Shown: positions 1 through 7,543, counted from the first letter of the stretch. The stretch: DNA of 8,890 nucleotides from PCC-7336 sp039817825 (GCA_039817825.1 JBCBVA010000133.1:1-8890), one strand, 5' to 3'. The notes: generated by a model from the sequence alone, not told the origin. Numbers and translations: made by a program.

Positions 1-660
1 ACCTACACCGTCACCGATGGCAATGGAGGCACCAGTACCGCTACCGTAACGCTCACTATCACTGGTGAAAATGACGCACCAGTGCCCATAGGCACCATCT
101 CCGACCCAATAGCCACAGATGGCAGCTCACCGTCACTCGATGTTACGGGGAGCTTTAGCGACCCCGACACTACTGACACTCTCACCTTCAGTGCCATCGG
201 CCTACCAGATGGGTTGGAAATTGATGAAACCACAGGCGTCATCAGTGGAACCGTTAGCCCCAATGCCTCGGATGAAGAGGATGACAATGACGGTACTCAG
301 GATTACACCATCGTTGTCACAGCTACCGATGAGTTGGGGGCCACAGCCACTCAAACCTTCACCTACACCATTAACAACGTCGAGCCAGAAGCTGTTGACG
401 ACTCGTTCACCACAACAGAAGACGTGAGCGTAACCGGTAATGTCTTGACTGGAGCGGGGACCGATCGCGATGGAGCACCTGACTCCGATGATTTGACCGT
501 GCTAGGCAATACAGACCCCTCCAACGGGGATGTGGTGGTCAATGCCGATGGCACGTTTACCTATACTCCCAATGCCAACTTTGTTGGCACAGACACCTTC
601 ATCTACACCATTTCTGATGGCAATGGGGGCACCGATACCGCTACTGTCACCATCACAGTA
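1..660 (+). repeat. Diverged repeat of the cadherin-like module end
   Basis: Bases 1-60 and 601-660 encode the same module end (TDGNGGTSTATV versus SDGNGGTDTATV). My ungapped hand alignment gives 45 of 60 identical bases, including a shared gatggcaatgg core. The two copies are about 600 bases apart and in frame. This marks a duplicated domain inside the gene, so more copies are likely upstream of the window. Confidence 0.7.
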
Positions 661-1386
661 AATCCGGATGCTCCCATCAACAGTGGCACTCCTGGCGATG
701 ACATCGTCACGGGCGACCCTGGAGATGGCACGATTAATCCCCTCAGCGAACCTGATGTGCTGTTCGGTTTTGCAGGCAATGACACCATCAGTGGATTGGG
801 AGGAAACGATACGCTGGATGGCGGCCCGGATAATGACTTGGTAACTGGGGGGAGTGGCAACGATCGCCTCCTGGGAGGTACTGGCAACGACACGTTACTA
901 GGGGGAAATGGCAACGACCGCATTCTGGCCGGGTCGGGCAATGATGTTGTCAATGCCGGCAGTGGCAATGACAACGTCACGGGTGGAACGGGCAAGGACA
1001 CTCTCTTTGGCGGTCTGGGCAACGATCGCCTGTTGGGAGAGGAGGGCAACGATCTACTCATCGGGGGAGGCGGTCGTGACACCTTAACGGGTGGTCTGGG
1101 TCGGGACACTCTGACCGGTGGTCGGGGAGAGACTGACATCTTTCGGTATGCCAGCCGCAATGAGGTAGGTGTACCGGATACCATCACCGATTTTGAAGTG
1201 GCCCTGGACCGGATTCACTTGAGAGACCTATCCATTGTGGGAGGAACGTTCAGTCGCAATATCTCGCTGACTCAGCGGGGCAACAACACTCTGGTCTCTG
1301 TGCGGCTGAGCGGCACTGACTTCAAGGTGGCTGACTTGCTCAATGTCAATGCTGAAACTCTCGATAGCTCTAATTTCATTCTCTAA
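1..1386 (+). CDS. Large secreted RTX/cadherin-like repeat protein, 3' part
   Basis: The frame is open from base 1 to the TAA at 1384-1386, so the start lies outside the window; 461 residues are visible. Domains in order: the end of a cadherin-like (tandem-95/VCBS type) repeat at residues 1-28, closing in GENDAPV; a second Ig/cadherin-like module at about 29-125 with the He_PIG-type signature LPDGLEIDETTGVISGTV; another cadherin-like repeat at about 128-222 (VDDSFTTTED, TYTPNANFVGTDTF, SDGNGGTDTATVTITV); 14 RTX nonapeptides at 256-381; and a C-terminal block with DTITDF and DRIHLRDL, typical of RTX protein ends. Proteins built this way are normally exported by type I secretion, fold on binding Ca2+ and act as adhesins or surface-layer components. 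No catalytic domain is visible; one could lie upstream. The acidic run at about 97-105 is typical of extracellular Ca2+ proteins. No secretion genes are in the window. Confidence 0.9.
   Translation, partial: TYTVTDGNGGTSTATVTLTITGENDAPVPIGTISDPIATDGSSPSLDVTGSFSDPDTTDTLTFSAIGLPDGLEIDETTGVISGTVSPNASDEEDDNDGTQDYTIVVTATDELGATATQTFTYTINNVEPEAVDDSFTTTEDVSVTGNVLTGAGTDRDGAPDSDDLTVLGNTDPSNGDVVVNADGTFTYTPNANFVGTDTFIYTISDGNGGTDTATVTITVNPDAPINSGTPGDDIVTGDPGDGTINPLSEPDVLFGFAGNDTISGLGGNDTLDGGPDNDLVTGGSGNDRLLGGTGNDTLLGGNGNDRILAGSGNDVVNAGSGNDNVTGGTGKDTLFGGLGNDRLLGEEGNDLLIGGGGRDTLTGGLGRDTLTGGRGETDIFRYASRNEVGVPDTITDFEVALDRIHLRDLSIVGGTFSRNISLTQRGNNTLVSVRLSGTDFKVADLLNVNAETLDSSNFIL
766..1143 (+). repeat. RTX calcium-binding nonapeptide array (14 units)
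   Basis: Fourteen consecutive in-frame 27-base units encode nine-residue repeats, from GFAGNDTIS to GGRGETDIF. Most match GGxGxDxLx, the hemolysin-type Ca2+-binding repeat that forms a parallel beta-roll. Units 7 and 8 begin AGSGND, unit 9 has GKD, and units 12 and 13 have GRD in place of GND. The last unit is degenerate and leads into the C-terminal region. The array is unbroken, with no frameshift. Confidence 0.92.
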
Positions 1387-1478
1387 ACTCAGACTCGTTA
1401 TAGCTTGAGTTCAATCGCCAGAAAGCTCCATCGGACTGACGTTGTTACGGTGTCCGCATCGAGCCGGCAGGATCCCAT

Positions 1479-1505
1479 AAAAAAGCAGCCTCCACTGGAG
1501 GCTGC
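1479..1505 (-). terminator. Intrinsic terminator of petH
   Basis: GCAGCCTCC and GGAGGCTGC form a perfect 9-bp GC-rich stem at 1485-1505 with a 3-base loop. On the minus strand the stem is followed by six T residues (AAAAAA at 1479-1484 on the plus strand). It begins 26 bases beyond the petH stop. The plus-strand side has no T tract, so it should work for petH rather than for the converging RTX gene. Confidence 0.9.
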
Positions 1506-1531
1506 GTTGAACGTTCGAATGAGACCGCTGT

Positions 1532-2428
1532 TTAGTAGGTCTCTTCGTGCCAGTTGTGAGACTTCTTCAGAGCTCGCTGAACGTCAGTCCATTCCTTGCC
1601 CTCAGCTTCAGCTTTGGGAGACATGATGGCATTAATGCCATCTTCCATGCCCTTCAGGCCGCAAATGTAGGTGTAGGTGTTGTCTTTCTTCAACAACTCC
1701 CACAGTTCATCGGTGTAGTCGGCCATCCGATTCTGGACGTACATTTTCTTGCCATCCTCGGTCTTCTGTTCGCGGCTGATGGCGTAATCAATCTTGAAGT
1801 TCTCGGGGAAGCGAGTGGCGTAGTCATCCAGATCCTCGTTGTAGAGGATGGTGGAGCTGGTAGGCACACCAAAGAACAACCAGATTTTGCCTTTGAAGTC
1901 GTTGCGCTCGTCTAGTAGGTGACGGATAAACGCGCGGAACGGTGCAATACCGGTACCGGTAGCAATCAGGATGATGGTGGCGTCCAGATCGTTGGGTAGC
2001 AAGAAACTCTTACCAACGGGGCCCGTCAGCATGACCTCGTCGCCAGGGTTGAGATCGCACAGGAAGTTAGAGCACACACCCTTCACTTCTTCGCCAGTAT
2101 CAGGGTGGTTATAGACCAAACGCTTGATGCTGAGGGATACGGTCCTGCGATCGCCATCGTCACCGTTTCGGCTGGAAGCAATGGAGTAGAGACGCAGCTT
2201 GTGAGGCTTACCGTCGTCGGTGGTGCCGGGAGGAACCACGCCAATGCTTTGGCCCTCAACGTACTCGATGCCGCTGCCTTCGAGGTCAATCACGATATGA
2301 CGGGTATCTCCAGGGGCGCCATCCTTAACAATGGGATAGTTCTCTAGGGCCTTCGCCACGAAGGGGGCTTTGGGGCGATACTTATTTACCTGAAGGGATT
2401 TCTTATCTACAACAATGGTGTCGGCCAT
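1532..2428 (-). CDS. petH: Ferredoxin-NADP+ reductase, two-domain form
   Basis: This 298-residue flavoenzyme passes electrons from photosystem I-reduced ferredoxin to NADP+. Visible motifs: the FAD-binding RLYSIASS at 79-86; VCSNFLCDL at 118-126; the NADP-binding ATGTGIAPFRAF at 156-167; FFGVPTSSTILYNEDL at 185-200; ICGLKGM at 255-261 with the conserved Cys; and the C-terminal EETY, with the catalytic-type Glu at 296 and the terminal Tyr298 that stacks on the flavin. An AGGAG (plus 2441-2445) lies 12 bases before the ATG. Upstream and in frame is a TGA about 40 bases away with no other start, so the N-terminal CpcD-like phycobilisome-linker domain found in most phycobilisome-containing cyanobacteria is absent. 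The core is intact and full length for the plant-type two-domain enzyme. It is followed by its own terminator and is probably transcribed separately from acs, 253 bases upstream. Confidence 0.96.
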   Translation of the reverse strand: MADTIVVDKKSLQVNKYRPKAPFVAKALENYPIVKDGAPGDTRHIVIDLEGSGIEYVEGQSIGVVPPGTTDDGKPHKLRLYSIASSRNGDDGDRRTVSLSIKRLVYNHPDTGEEVKGVCSNFLCDLNPGDEVMLTGPVGKSFLLPNDLDATIILIATGTGIAPFRAFIRHLLDERNDFKGKIWLFFGVPTSSTILYNEDLDDYATRFPENFKIDYAISREQKTEDGKKMYVQNRMADYTDELWELLKKDNTYTYICGLKGMEDGINAIMSPKAEAEGKEWTDVQRALKKSHNWHEETY

Positions 2429-2681
2429 CTGCTCGGTGCTCTCCTGGACAGTTACTGGTCGTCAAAAACGGCAATTTATCGGTGCTGGCTACACAAACTA
2501 ACTTGTGGTGACCCCACAGTCAGTTACCGTTGCAACATTGCTTCTTCTAGCACTTTATGGCCGTAGAAGTCACGCTCCCTAGACGTTTCTACGAGCCAAG
2601 CTCCCGAGCCCGAGGGCCAAGGAATCGGAACACAGAACATCTGCGAGCTGCATCTACAGCTTTACGTTTAGTTACTTATAC
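2429..2681 (-). other. petH upstream region
   Basis: This 253-base gap between the acs stop and the petH start probably holds the petH promoter and leader. An imperfect dyad, TGTGG-N5-CCACA (2504-2518), lies about 76 bases before the petH start. A weak TTAGTT-17-TAAATT promoter-like pair sits just downstream of it on the minus strand. No GTA-N8-TAC NtcA site and no clear terminator for acs were found. A 38-codon open frame at 2640-2524 (-) has no good ribosome site and no resemblance to a CpcD domain. Confidence 0.4.
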
Positions 2682-4643
2682 CTAAGAGAGCCGCAATTTT
2701 TCAAGCACCGAGCGATCTTCTAATGTGGAGGTATCCCCTGCAATCTCTTCACCAGCGGCCAGATTTCGCAGTAACCGTCGCATAATTTTGCCCGATCGCG
2801 TTTTCGGCAAGGCGTCTGTAAAGTGAATGTCGTCCGGCCGAGCGATCGCTCCGATTTCTTTGACTACGTGCTGTTTCAATTCGGCAATCGTTGTATCGGA
2901 ACCAGTTTGAGTGCCTTCGAGAGTGACGAAGGCAGCGATTGCTTGTCCTTTCAGGTCATCGGGACGGCCAACCACCGCAGCTTCGGCCACAACGGGATGG
3001 GAGACCAACGCCGATTCAACCTCCATCGTCCCCAGCCGGTGTCCGGAGACGTTAATGACATCATCGACCCGACCCATAACCCAGAAATATCCATCGGCAT
3101 CCTTGCGAGCACCATCCCCAGCAAAGTAAGCCCCTTCAACATCGCCGAAATACGTTCTGCGGAATCGCTCGGGATCTCCATAGACATTGCGCAGCATTCC
3201 AGGCCAGGGTTGCTTAACGATCAAAAATCCTCCCTGACTGGCCGGAACGGGATTGCCATCAAGGGTGACAACATCCGCTTGAATTCCCGGCAAGGGTAAC
3301 CCAGCAGCTCCGGGCTTGGAGGGAATAGCTCCGGGGAGGGAGGTAATGGTGATACCGCCGGTTTCCGTTTGCCACCAAGTATCGACAATTGGACAGCGAT
3401 CGCCCCCAATCACCCGGCGGTACCACATCCAAACGTCGGGATTAATCGGCTCACCGACTGTCCCCAATAGGCGCAAAGACGATAGATCGTATTCGTTGGG
3501 AATATCTTCTCCGGCTTTGATGAAGGCGCGGATAGCGGTTGGAGCAGTGTAAAAGATATTGACGCCGTACTTTTCGACCACTTCCCAGAGGGCACCAGGT
3601 TTGGAGGGGCGGGGGGCTCCCTCAAACATGACGGTGGTGGCTCCGTTGGAGAGGGGGCCGTAGACGATGTAGCTGTGGCCGGTAATCCAGCCAACGTCGG
3701 CGGTACACCAATAGACATCTGTCTCTTTGAGGTCGAACACCCACTGGGTGGTCATGTGGGTGTAGAGGCTGTAGCCGCCGGTGGTGTGAACCACTCCCTT
3801 GGGTTTACCGGTGGTGCCGGAGGTATAGAGGATAAATAACAGATCTTCGCTGTCCATCGGTTCGGCGGGACAGTCGGCACTCATGGTGGGTTGCAGCTCG
3901 TGCCACCAGACATCTCGGCCTGCTTGCATGTCGATGTCGTGCTGGGTGCGCTGTACGACTAAGACGTGTTGAACAGATGGAGCTTGTCCGTCGGCGATCG
4001 CCGCGTCCACCTGAGGCTTCAGGGACACAATCTTGTCTTTACGGAAGCCCCCATCGGCTGTAATCACCACTTTGGCTTCGGCGTCGTTGAGGCGATCGCG
4101 CAGGGCTTCGGCACTAAATCCGCCAAACACGATGGAGTGAGGGGCACCGATACGGGCACAGGCCAACATGGCAATCGCAGCTTCGGGAATCATCGGCATG
4201 TAGATACCGACGCGATCGCCTTTGGTGACGCCTAGTGATTTGAGGGCGTTGGCAAACTGGCAGACTTCGCGATGCAGTTGGGCATAGGTAATGGTGCGAG
4301 AGTCGCCGGGTTCTCCTTCCCAGATAATGGCGGCTTTGTTGCGGCGGTGGGTGGTGAGATGGCGATCGAGACAGTTGTGGGAGAGGTTGAGTTTGCCGCC
4401 GACAAACCATTTGGCGAAGGGCAGTTGCCAGTCGAGGGCTTGTTGCCAGGGTTCAAACCAGTCCAGTTCGGAGTTGGCCAAATCTCCCCAAAATTTGGCG
4501 GGGTCGGCTTTGGCTGCCGCTACCATTTGGCGATATTGCTCGGCGTTGACCCGCGTGGAGGCGACGAAGTCGGCGGGAGGGTCGAAGCGCCGGTCTTCCT
4601 GCAGGACGGATTCGATGGCGCTGGAATCGACGGTTGCACTCAT
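2682..4643 (-). CDS. acs: Acetyl-CoA synthetase (AMP-forming)
   Basis: The enzyme makes acetyl-CoA from acetate, ATP and CoA through acetyl-AMP. From the chosen ATG it is 653 residues, close to the 652 of the enterobacterial enzyme. Visible motifs: the P-loop YTSGTTGKPKG at 273-283; DVGWITGHSY at 316-325; DTWWQTETGG at 421-430; the hinge region GRVDDVINVSGHR at 524-536; and PKTRSGKIMRR at 613-623, with Lys619 at the position that is reversibly acetylated in this family. The acetate-pocket residues match the Salmonella enzyme at an offset of ten (Thr321, Val396, Trp424), with Ile320 in place of Val; Trp424 favours acetate over longer acids. A TTG start at 4673 would add ten residues, but the ATG at 4643 has GGAG six bases before it. 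It lies between unlinked genes with 205 bases upstream, so is probably monocistronic. Confidence 0.96.
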   Translation of the reverse strand: MSATVDSSAIESVLQEDRRFDPPADFVASTRVNAEQYRQMVAAAKADPAKFWGDLANSELDWFEPWQQALDWQLPFAKWFVGGKLNLSHNCLDRHLTTHRRNKAAIIWEGEPGDSRTITYAQLHREVCQFANALKSLGVTKGDRVGIYMPMIPEAAIAMLACARIGAPHSIVFGGFSAEALRDRLNDAEAKVVITADGGFRKDKIVSLKPQVDAAIADGQAPSVQHVLVVQRTQHDIDMQAGRDVWWHELQPTMSADCPAEPMDSEDLLFILYTSGTTGKPKGVVHTTGGYSLYTHMTTQWVFDLKETDVYWCTADVGWITGHSYIVYGPLSNGATTVMFEGAPRPSKPGALWEVVEKYGVNIFYTAPTAIRAFIKAGEDIPNEYDLSSLRLLGTVGEPINPDVWMWYRRVIGGDRCPIVDTWWQTETGGITITSLPGAIPSKPGAAGLPLPGIQADVVTLDGNPVPASQGGFLIVKQPWPGMLRNVYGDPERFRRTYFGDVEGAYFAGDGARKDADGYFWVMGRVDDVINVSGHRLGTMEVESALVSHPVVAEAAVVGRPDDLKGQAIAAFVTLEGTQTGSDTTIAELKQHVVKEIGAIARPDDIHFTDALPKTRSGKIMRRLLRNLAAGEEIAGDTSTLEDRSVLEKLRLS

Positions 4644-4649
4644 GGGGCT

Positions 4650-4653
4650 CTCC
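4650..4653 (-). promoter_or_regulatory. acs ribosome binding site
   Basis: GGAG on the minus strand, six bases before the ATG at 4643. It decides the start in favour of that ATG over the in-frame TTG thirty bases upstream. Confidence 0.65.
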
Positions 4654-4848
4654 GGGTCGCGGCAGATGCCCAAATCTTAGTGGGGGATTATGTGCTTGCA
4701 GCTACTTTTTATGTCCCCTTTAGAGTGACTGGGGATTTACGCTGTGAGCCACACTTTAAGCTGTCACCTGTCCCAATACGTACTTCGAGAATCTGTCACA
4801 GCGACAAACAATGTGTTCTATGACGACACCAGACGAGTTGTTTACCTG

Positions 4849-5178
4849 CTACTCATTGCTAAGAATCTGCATTTCTATGCTCTCCAGCCCTGAGATAGCG
4901 GACTCGTTTGTCCAAGCCACAAGTTCAGAACTGATATCTCCACTGATTATCCAGTTTCGTCCGAGCTTCTGCCCCTGTTGCAAAGAATAGTAGGGAATTT
5001 GCCTCCAGTCTTCAGTTTCTGTCTCACTTCTGAAACTACAGACGAAGCCACCTTTTTGATACGGTTCAATACTGTAGGCATGAACGTTAATATTTAGAGA
5101 CCGCAAGGCTCTGTTTAAGATCTTTTCTGAACTTTTCTTCGACTTACAGTTTGTGAATAGTTTCCAGTGGGTATTCAT
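4849..5178 (-). CDS. Hypothetical protein, 109 residues
   Basis: I do not recognise this protein. It starts at the ATG at 5178, without a clear Shine-Dalgarno, and ends at 4849. There is no signal peptide or membrane segment, so it is probably cytoplasmic. The N-terminus is basic (KSKKSSEKILNRALRSL) and the rest looks like a small alpha/beta fold with aromatic-rich strands: YSIEPYQKGGFVCSF, GRNWIISGD, ELVAW. The layout loosely recalls small immunity-type proteins, but that is an impression, not a match. It lies 49 bases downstream of the exported-protein gene on the same strand, so the two may be co-transcribed. Its DNA is AT-richer than acs or opcA and carries no HIP1 site. Confidence 0.65.
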   Translation of the reverse strand: MNTHWKLFTNCKSKKSSEKILNRALRSLNINVHAYSIEPYQKGGFVCSFRSETETEDWRQIPYYSLQQGQKLGRNWIISGDISSELVAWTNESAISGLESIEMQILSNE

Positions 5179-5227
5179 ACAACCAGATCATGAAAATAAT
5201 ACTATCGGCCTTGCATCAGGCGGTTAA

Positions 5228-6241
5228 TTAGCAACTATTGTGAACACCGATGTTCTCGGAAAAGCCAGCCCCTTGGCTGCTTGATATAAAGAAATCAGGA
5301 TTGAACTGTCCGCCCTCTCCAAAAACTCTCAGCCAACCTGTCCACTGATTTCCGTTCCAGTTCGCTAAAACCTCTTCATTGGCATAACAGCCCCCCAGAT
5401 TTTTGGACGTTACTTCATAAATGACGACTTCAGCCCAATAGTCAGTGAAATCACCTGTGTAATCCCAAATGACATGTCGAGATTCATCGAGAGATAAAAC
5501 CACCTCTGAATCATCGGAAGGACTGATTCTCAAGCTATCTTGTTGATATCCAAAGATTCTCCATGTTCGAAATCGCTCATCTCGAACGTACTCACCAAAG
5601 GACATAGGCGCGAGAGCATCCTCAATATCATCTCCATCGATCCAAAATCCGCCAAGATAAGAGTTCCTTAGAATATTGAAGTATCCATCCTCATATTGGT
5701 AATAGGTCAGATTTTCAACCTGAAATTTATATCCAGTTGAAATTGAATCGTAACTTTCGGCCTCGATTCCCCTTACCTCAGATGGATGAAGGCTAAGCCT
5801 GAACGCAGTGTTGACGTGGTCATGACAGGCATGCAGATATGCTTTTTGAATCTCATTCCCCCCTGGCCCGTCGTACAGACTGACTTCGACAACATCAGTC
5901 GGTAGCCATAATCGATTTTGGTACCGCTCCATAATATTTGGAAGAAATTTAAATTCACCTGCCAAAAAGCCAATTGGAATCGCCCACTCAAGCTCTCCAT
6001 TGTTCCCAGCTGGAGTCACAGGTGATTCTTGTTGTCCATCTATCCAAGGGACTTCGTGACAGAGAGGAAGTTTGTTTTCTTCTGGTGAATTGTCAGCAGT
6101 TGCCTCAGTTTCGTTATTTGCCCCAAAATTATTACGTTGAACTATCTGCTGAGTAAAAAAGAACGCTAGAGCGGCGATCGCCACACCCCCCAAAACACCC
6201 AGCGATTTTTTCACAATCATCCCCTGCAAACACACACCCAT
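5228..6241 (-). CDS. Membrane-anchored exported protein, unknown function
   Basis: 337 residues from the ATG at 6241. A hydrophobic segment at about 12-31 (preceded by KK) is a signal anchor or uncleaved signal peptide. A low-complexity acidic/Asn linker follows (about 37-57), then a soluble domain outside the cytoplasmic membrane. That part has four cysteines (61, 139, 285, 337), enough for two disulfides. Two stretches look SH3b-like: about 117-207 (VVEVSLYDGPGG, ending GGFWIDGDDIED) and about 236-312 (LRISPSDDSEVV, ending WTGWLRVFGEGG). This is read from pattern, not from a recognised family. The start is uncertain: an in-frame ATG at 6220 gives 330 residues and begins MIVKKSLGV just before the hydrophobic segment; neither start has a well-spaced Shine-Dalgarno. 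The DNA is AT-rich except at the 5' end, where the only HIP1 site (6174) lies. It is divergent from opcA. Confidence 0.75.
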   Translation of the reverse strand: MGVCLQGMIVKKSLGVLGGVAIAALAFFFTQQIVQRNNFGANNETEATADNSPEENKLPLCHEVPWIDGQQESPVTPAGNNGELEWAIPIGFLAGEFKFLPNIMERYQNRLWLPTDVVEVSLYDGPGGNEIQKAYLHACHDHVNTAFRLSLHPSEVRGIEAESYDSISTGYKFQVENLTYYQYEDGYFNILRNSYLGGFWIDGDDIEDALAPMSFGEYVRDERFRTWRIFGYQQDSLRISPSDDSEVVLSLDESRHVIWDYTGDFTDYWAEVVIYEVTSKNLGGCYANEEVLANWNGNQWTGWLRVFGEGGQFNPDFFISSSQGAGFSENIGVHNSC

Positions 6242-6276
6242 ATTTTTCGAAAGAGTAAGGGTTATACCGTGATTTT

Positions 6277-6290
6277 GTATTGAGGAATAC
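6277..6290. promoter_or_regulatory. Candidate NtcA-binding site (GTA-N8-TAC)
   Basis: GTATTGAGGAATAC matches the NtcA consensus GTA-N8-TAC exactly. It lies in the 177-base gap between the divergent exported-protein gene and opcA, 128 bases before the opcA ATG. Toward the exported-protein gene, a TAN3T-type -10 (TACTCT, plus 6252-6257) lies 19 bases away, against the usual 22 or so. Toward opcA there is no TAN3T element at the canonical spacing. Six fixed bases occur about twice per 8.9 kb by chance, and about 0.04 times in this gap. Confidence 0.45.
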
Positions 6291-6418
6291 CGTCGTTGCT
6301 CGTCAATCCTCTGTGGCCTGTTACCTATCCCTTACATATCGAGAAGGATGCTTAAATCTCATACCAGTCTTAGATAGGTTCACTAAAATCAAAGAGACCC
6401 CATCCGCAGGATCGATTC

Positions 6419-7543
6419 ATGGACACCGCTGCCGTCCTCCCCCTCCAGGCCCCCAAAGACGTATCTGTCGAAGAAATCCAAGCCGAACTCAACAGCATCT
6501 GGACCGCAAAAGGGGATAGCGTTGCCGCTCGCGCAGCCACCTTCAACCTGATCGTTTACGAATCCCCCGAACGGGTAAACCTAGCACTGCCCTCCACCGT
6601 CGAAGCGATCGCCTCCCAAAACCCCTGTCGCGTCATTAATCTCCAGTCACTCCCCGAAGGTCAGGGGGACGTCCTACAAGCCCAAGTCGCCGCCTATTGC
6701 CCCATCCGCCAAGACAAAGGGGCATTGGTGTGTTGCGAGTACATCACCCTACAAGCCTCCCCAACCTCCTTCGAACGCACCTGCAGCACCATCTCATCGC
6801 TGCTGATCGCCGACCTGCCCACCTATCTTTGGTGGCAAGGAGACCTCGACCTCCAAAGTCGCCTCTTCCAACTGCTTGTCAGCACCAGCCACCGCATCAT
6901 TGTCGATTCCAGCACCTTCATAAATCCCGAAGAGGATTTGCGGGAAATGCGCCAACTAGCCGACAGCGGAAACTACGTTGGTGATTTGAACTGGCGACGG
7001 CTCAACTCCTGGCAAGAGCTGACCGCCCAAGCATTTGACCCCCCCGAACGCCGTAGTTCGCTCGGTGCGATCGACCGCGTCACCATCGACTACCAAGCCG
7101 ACAACCCCTGCCAAGCTTGGATGTATTTAGGCTGGTTCGCCAGCCGGTTAGGATGGCAGCCCCTTTCTCGCCAGCAAACAAAAGAACACGACTATCTGAT
7201 CGATCGCCTCATCTTCAAAACCGATCGCCGAGAGGACATCCAAGTAGAACTGGCCTCGGTTCCCACCGTCACCCCCACCCCCGGCGAATTGGTCGGCTTG
7301 CGCCTCAATTCCACCGACCCCAATGCCGACGCCTGCACCGTCCTGTGCTCCGAAACCACCGGCTGCATGCGCATGGAAGTGAAAGGAGGAGCACAGAGCT
7401 GCCGTATCCAGCAAGTCTCTCCCGTCGAGCAGCAGACCGCTGAAACCCTTTTGGCCCAGCAATTACAGCGAGCCGGACAGGATAAGCTCTATGAAGACAC
7501 CATCGCAATGGTGACGAAACTTCTAGAGCTATCAATGACTTAA
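6419..7543 (+). CDS. opcA: Glucose-6-phosphate dehydrogenase assembly protein OpcA
   Basis: OpcA promotes oligomerisation and redox-dependent activation of glucose-6-phosphate dehydrogenase (Zwf), the entry to the oxidative pentose phosphate pathway and main source of NADPH in the dark. The family signature is clear over 374 residues: an N-terminal LQAPKDVSVEEIQAEL (9-24); DLPTYLWWQGDL at 132-143; IIVDSS at 160-165; GDLNWRRLNSWQ at 188-199 followed by AFDPP; and WMYLGWFASRLGWQP at 234-248. AGGA (6408-6411) sits seven bases before the ATG, supporting this start. From memory, many cyanobacterial homologues are longer and carry a peptidoglycan-binding-like insertion after the first strand region. 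Here VYESPERVNLALPSTVEAI (47-65) runs straight on without it. zwf, often just upstream in other cyanobacteria, is not here. The stop overlaps the next start. Confidence 0.95.
   Translation: MDTAAVLPLQAPKDVSVEEIQAELNSIWTAKGDSVAARAATFNLIVYESPERVNLALPSTVEAIASQNPCRVINLQSLPEGQGDVLQAQVAAYCPIRQDKGALVCCEYITLQASPTSFERTCSTISSLLIADLPTYLWWQGDLDLQSRLFQLLVSTSHRIIVDSSTFINPEEDLREMRQLADSGNYVGDLNWRRLNSWQELTAQAFDPPERRSSLGAIDRVTIDYQADNPCQAWMYLGWFASRLGWQPLSRQQTKEHDYLIDRLIFKTDRREDIQVELASVPTVTPTPGELVGLRLNSTDPNADACTVLCSETTGCMRMEVKGGAQSCRIQQVSPVEQQTAETLLAQQLQRAGQDKLYEDTIAMVTKLLELSMT

Noticed and set aside
603..1187. 194-residue minus-strand frame antisense to the RTX array
   Set aside because: Its Pro/Ser/Leu periodicity simply mirrors the 27-base RTX repeat on the other strand.
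1386..1411. AACTCA/TGAGTT inverted repeat after the RTX stop as a terminator
   Set aside because: The stem is only 6 bp and AT-rich, with a 14-base loop and no T tract.
2504..2518. TGTGG-N5-CCACA dyad as a CRP-type site
   Set aside because: The CRP-family consensus is TGTGA-N6-TCACA. Both arms and the spacing differ, so I keep it only as an unassigned dyad.
2524..2640. 38-codon minus-strand frame upstream of petH
   Set aside because: It has no good ribosome site, no similarity to CpcD or a known leader peptide, and a length expected by chance.
4671..4673. TTG start for acs giving 663 residues
   Set aside because: The ATG at 4643 has a well-spaced GGAG and gives the family's usual length.
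4272..4823. 183-residue plus-strand frame over the acs start
   Set aside because: It is antisense to the conserved acs coding sequence and Gly/Val-rich, as expected of a shadow in GC-rich DNA.
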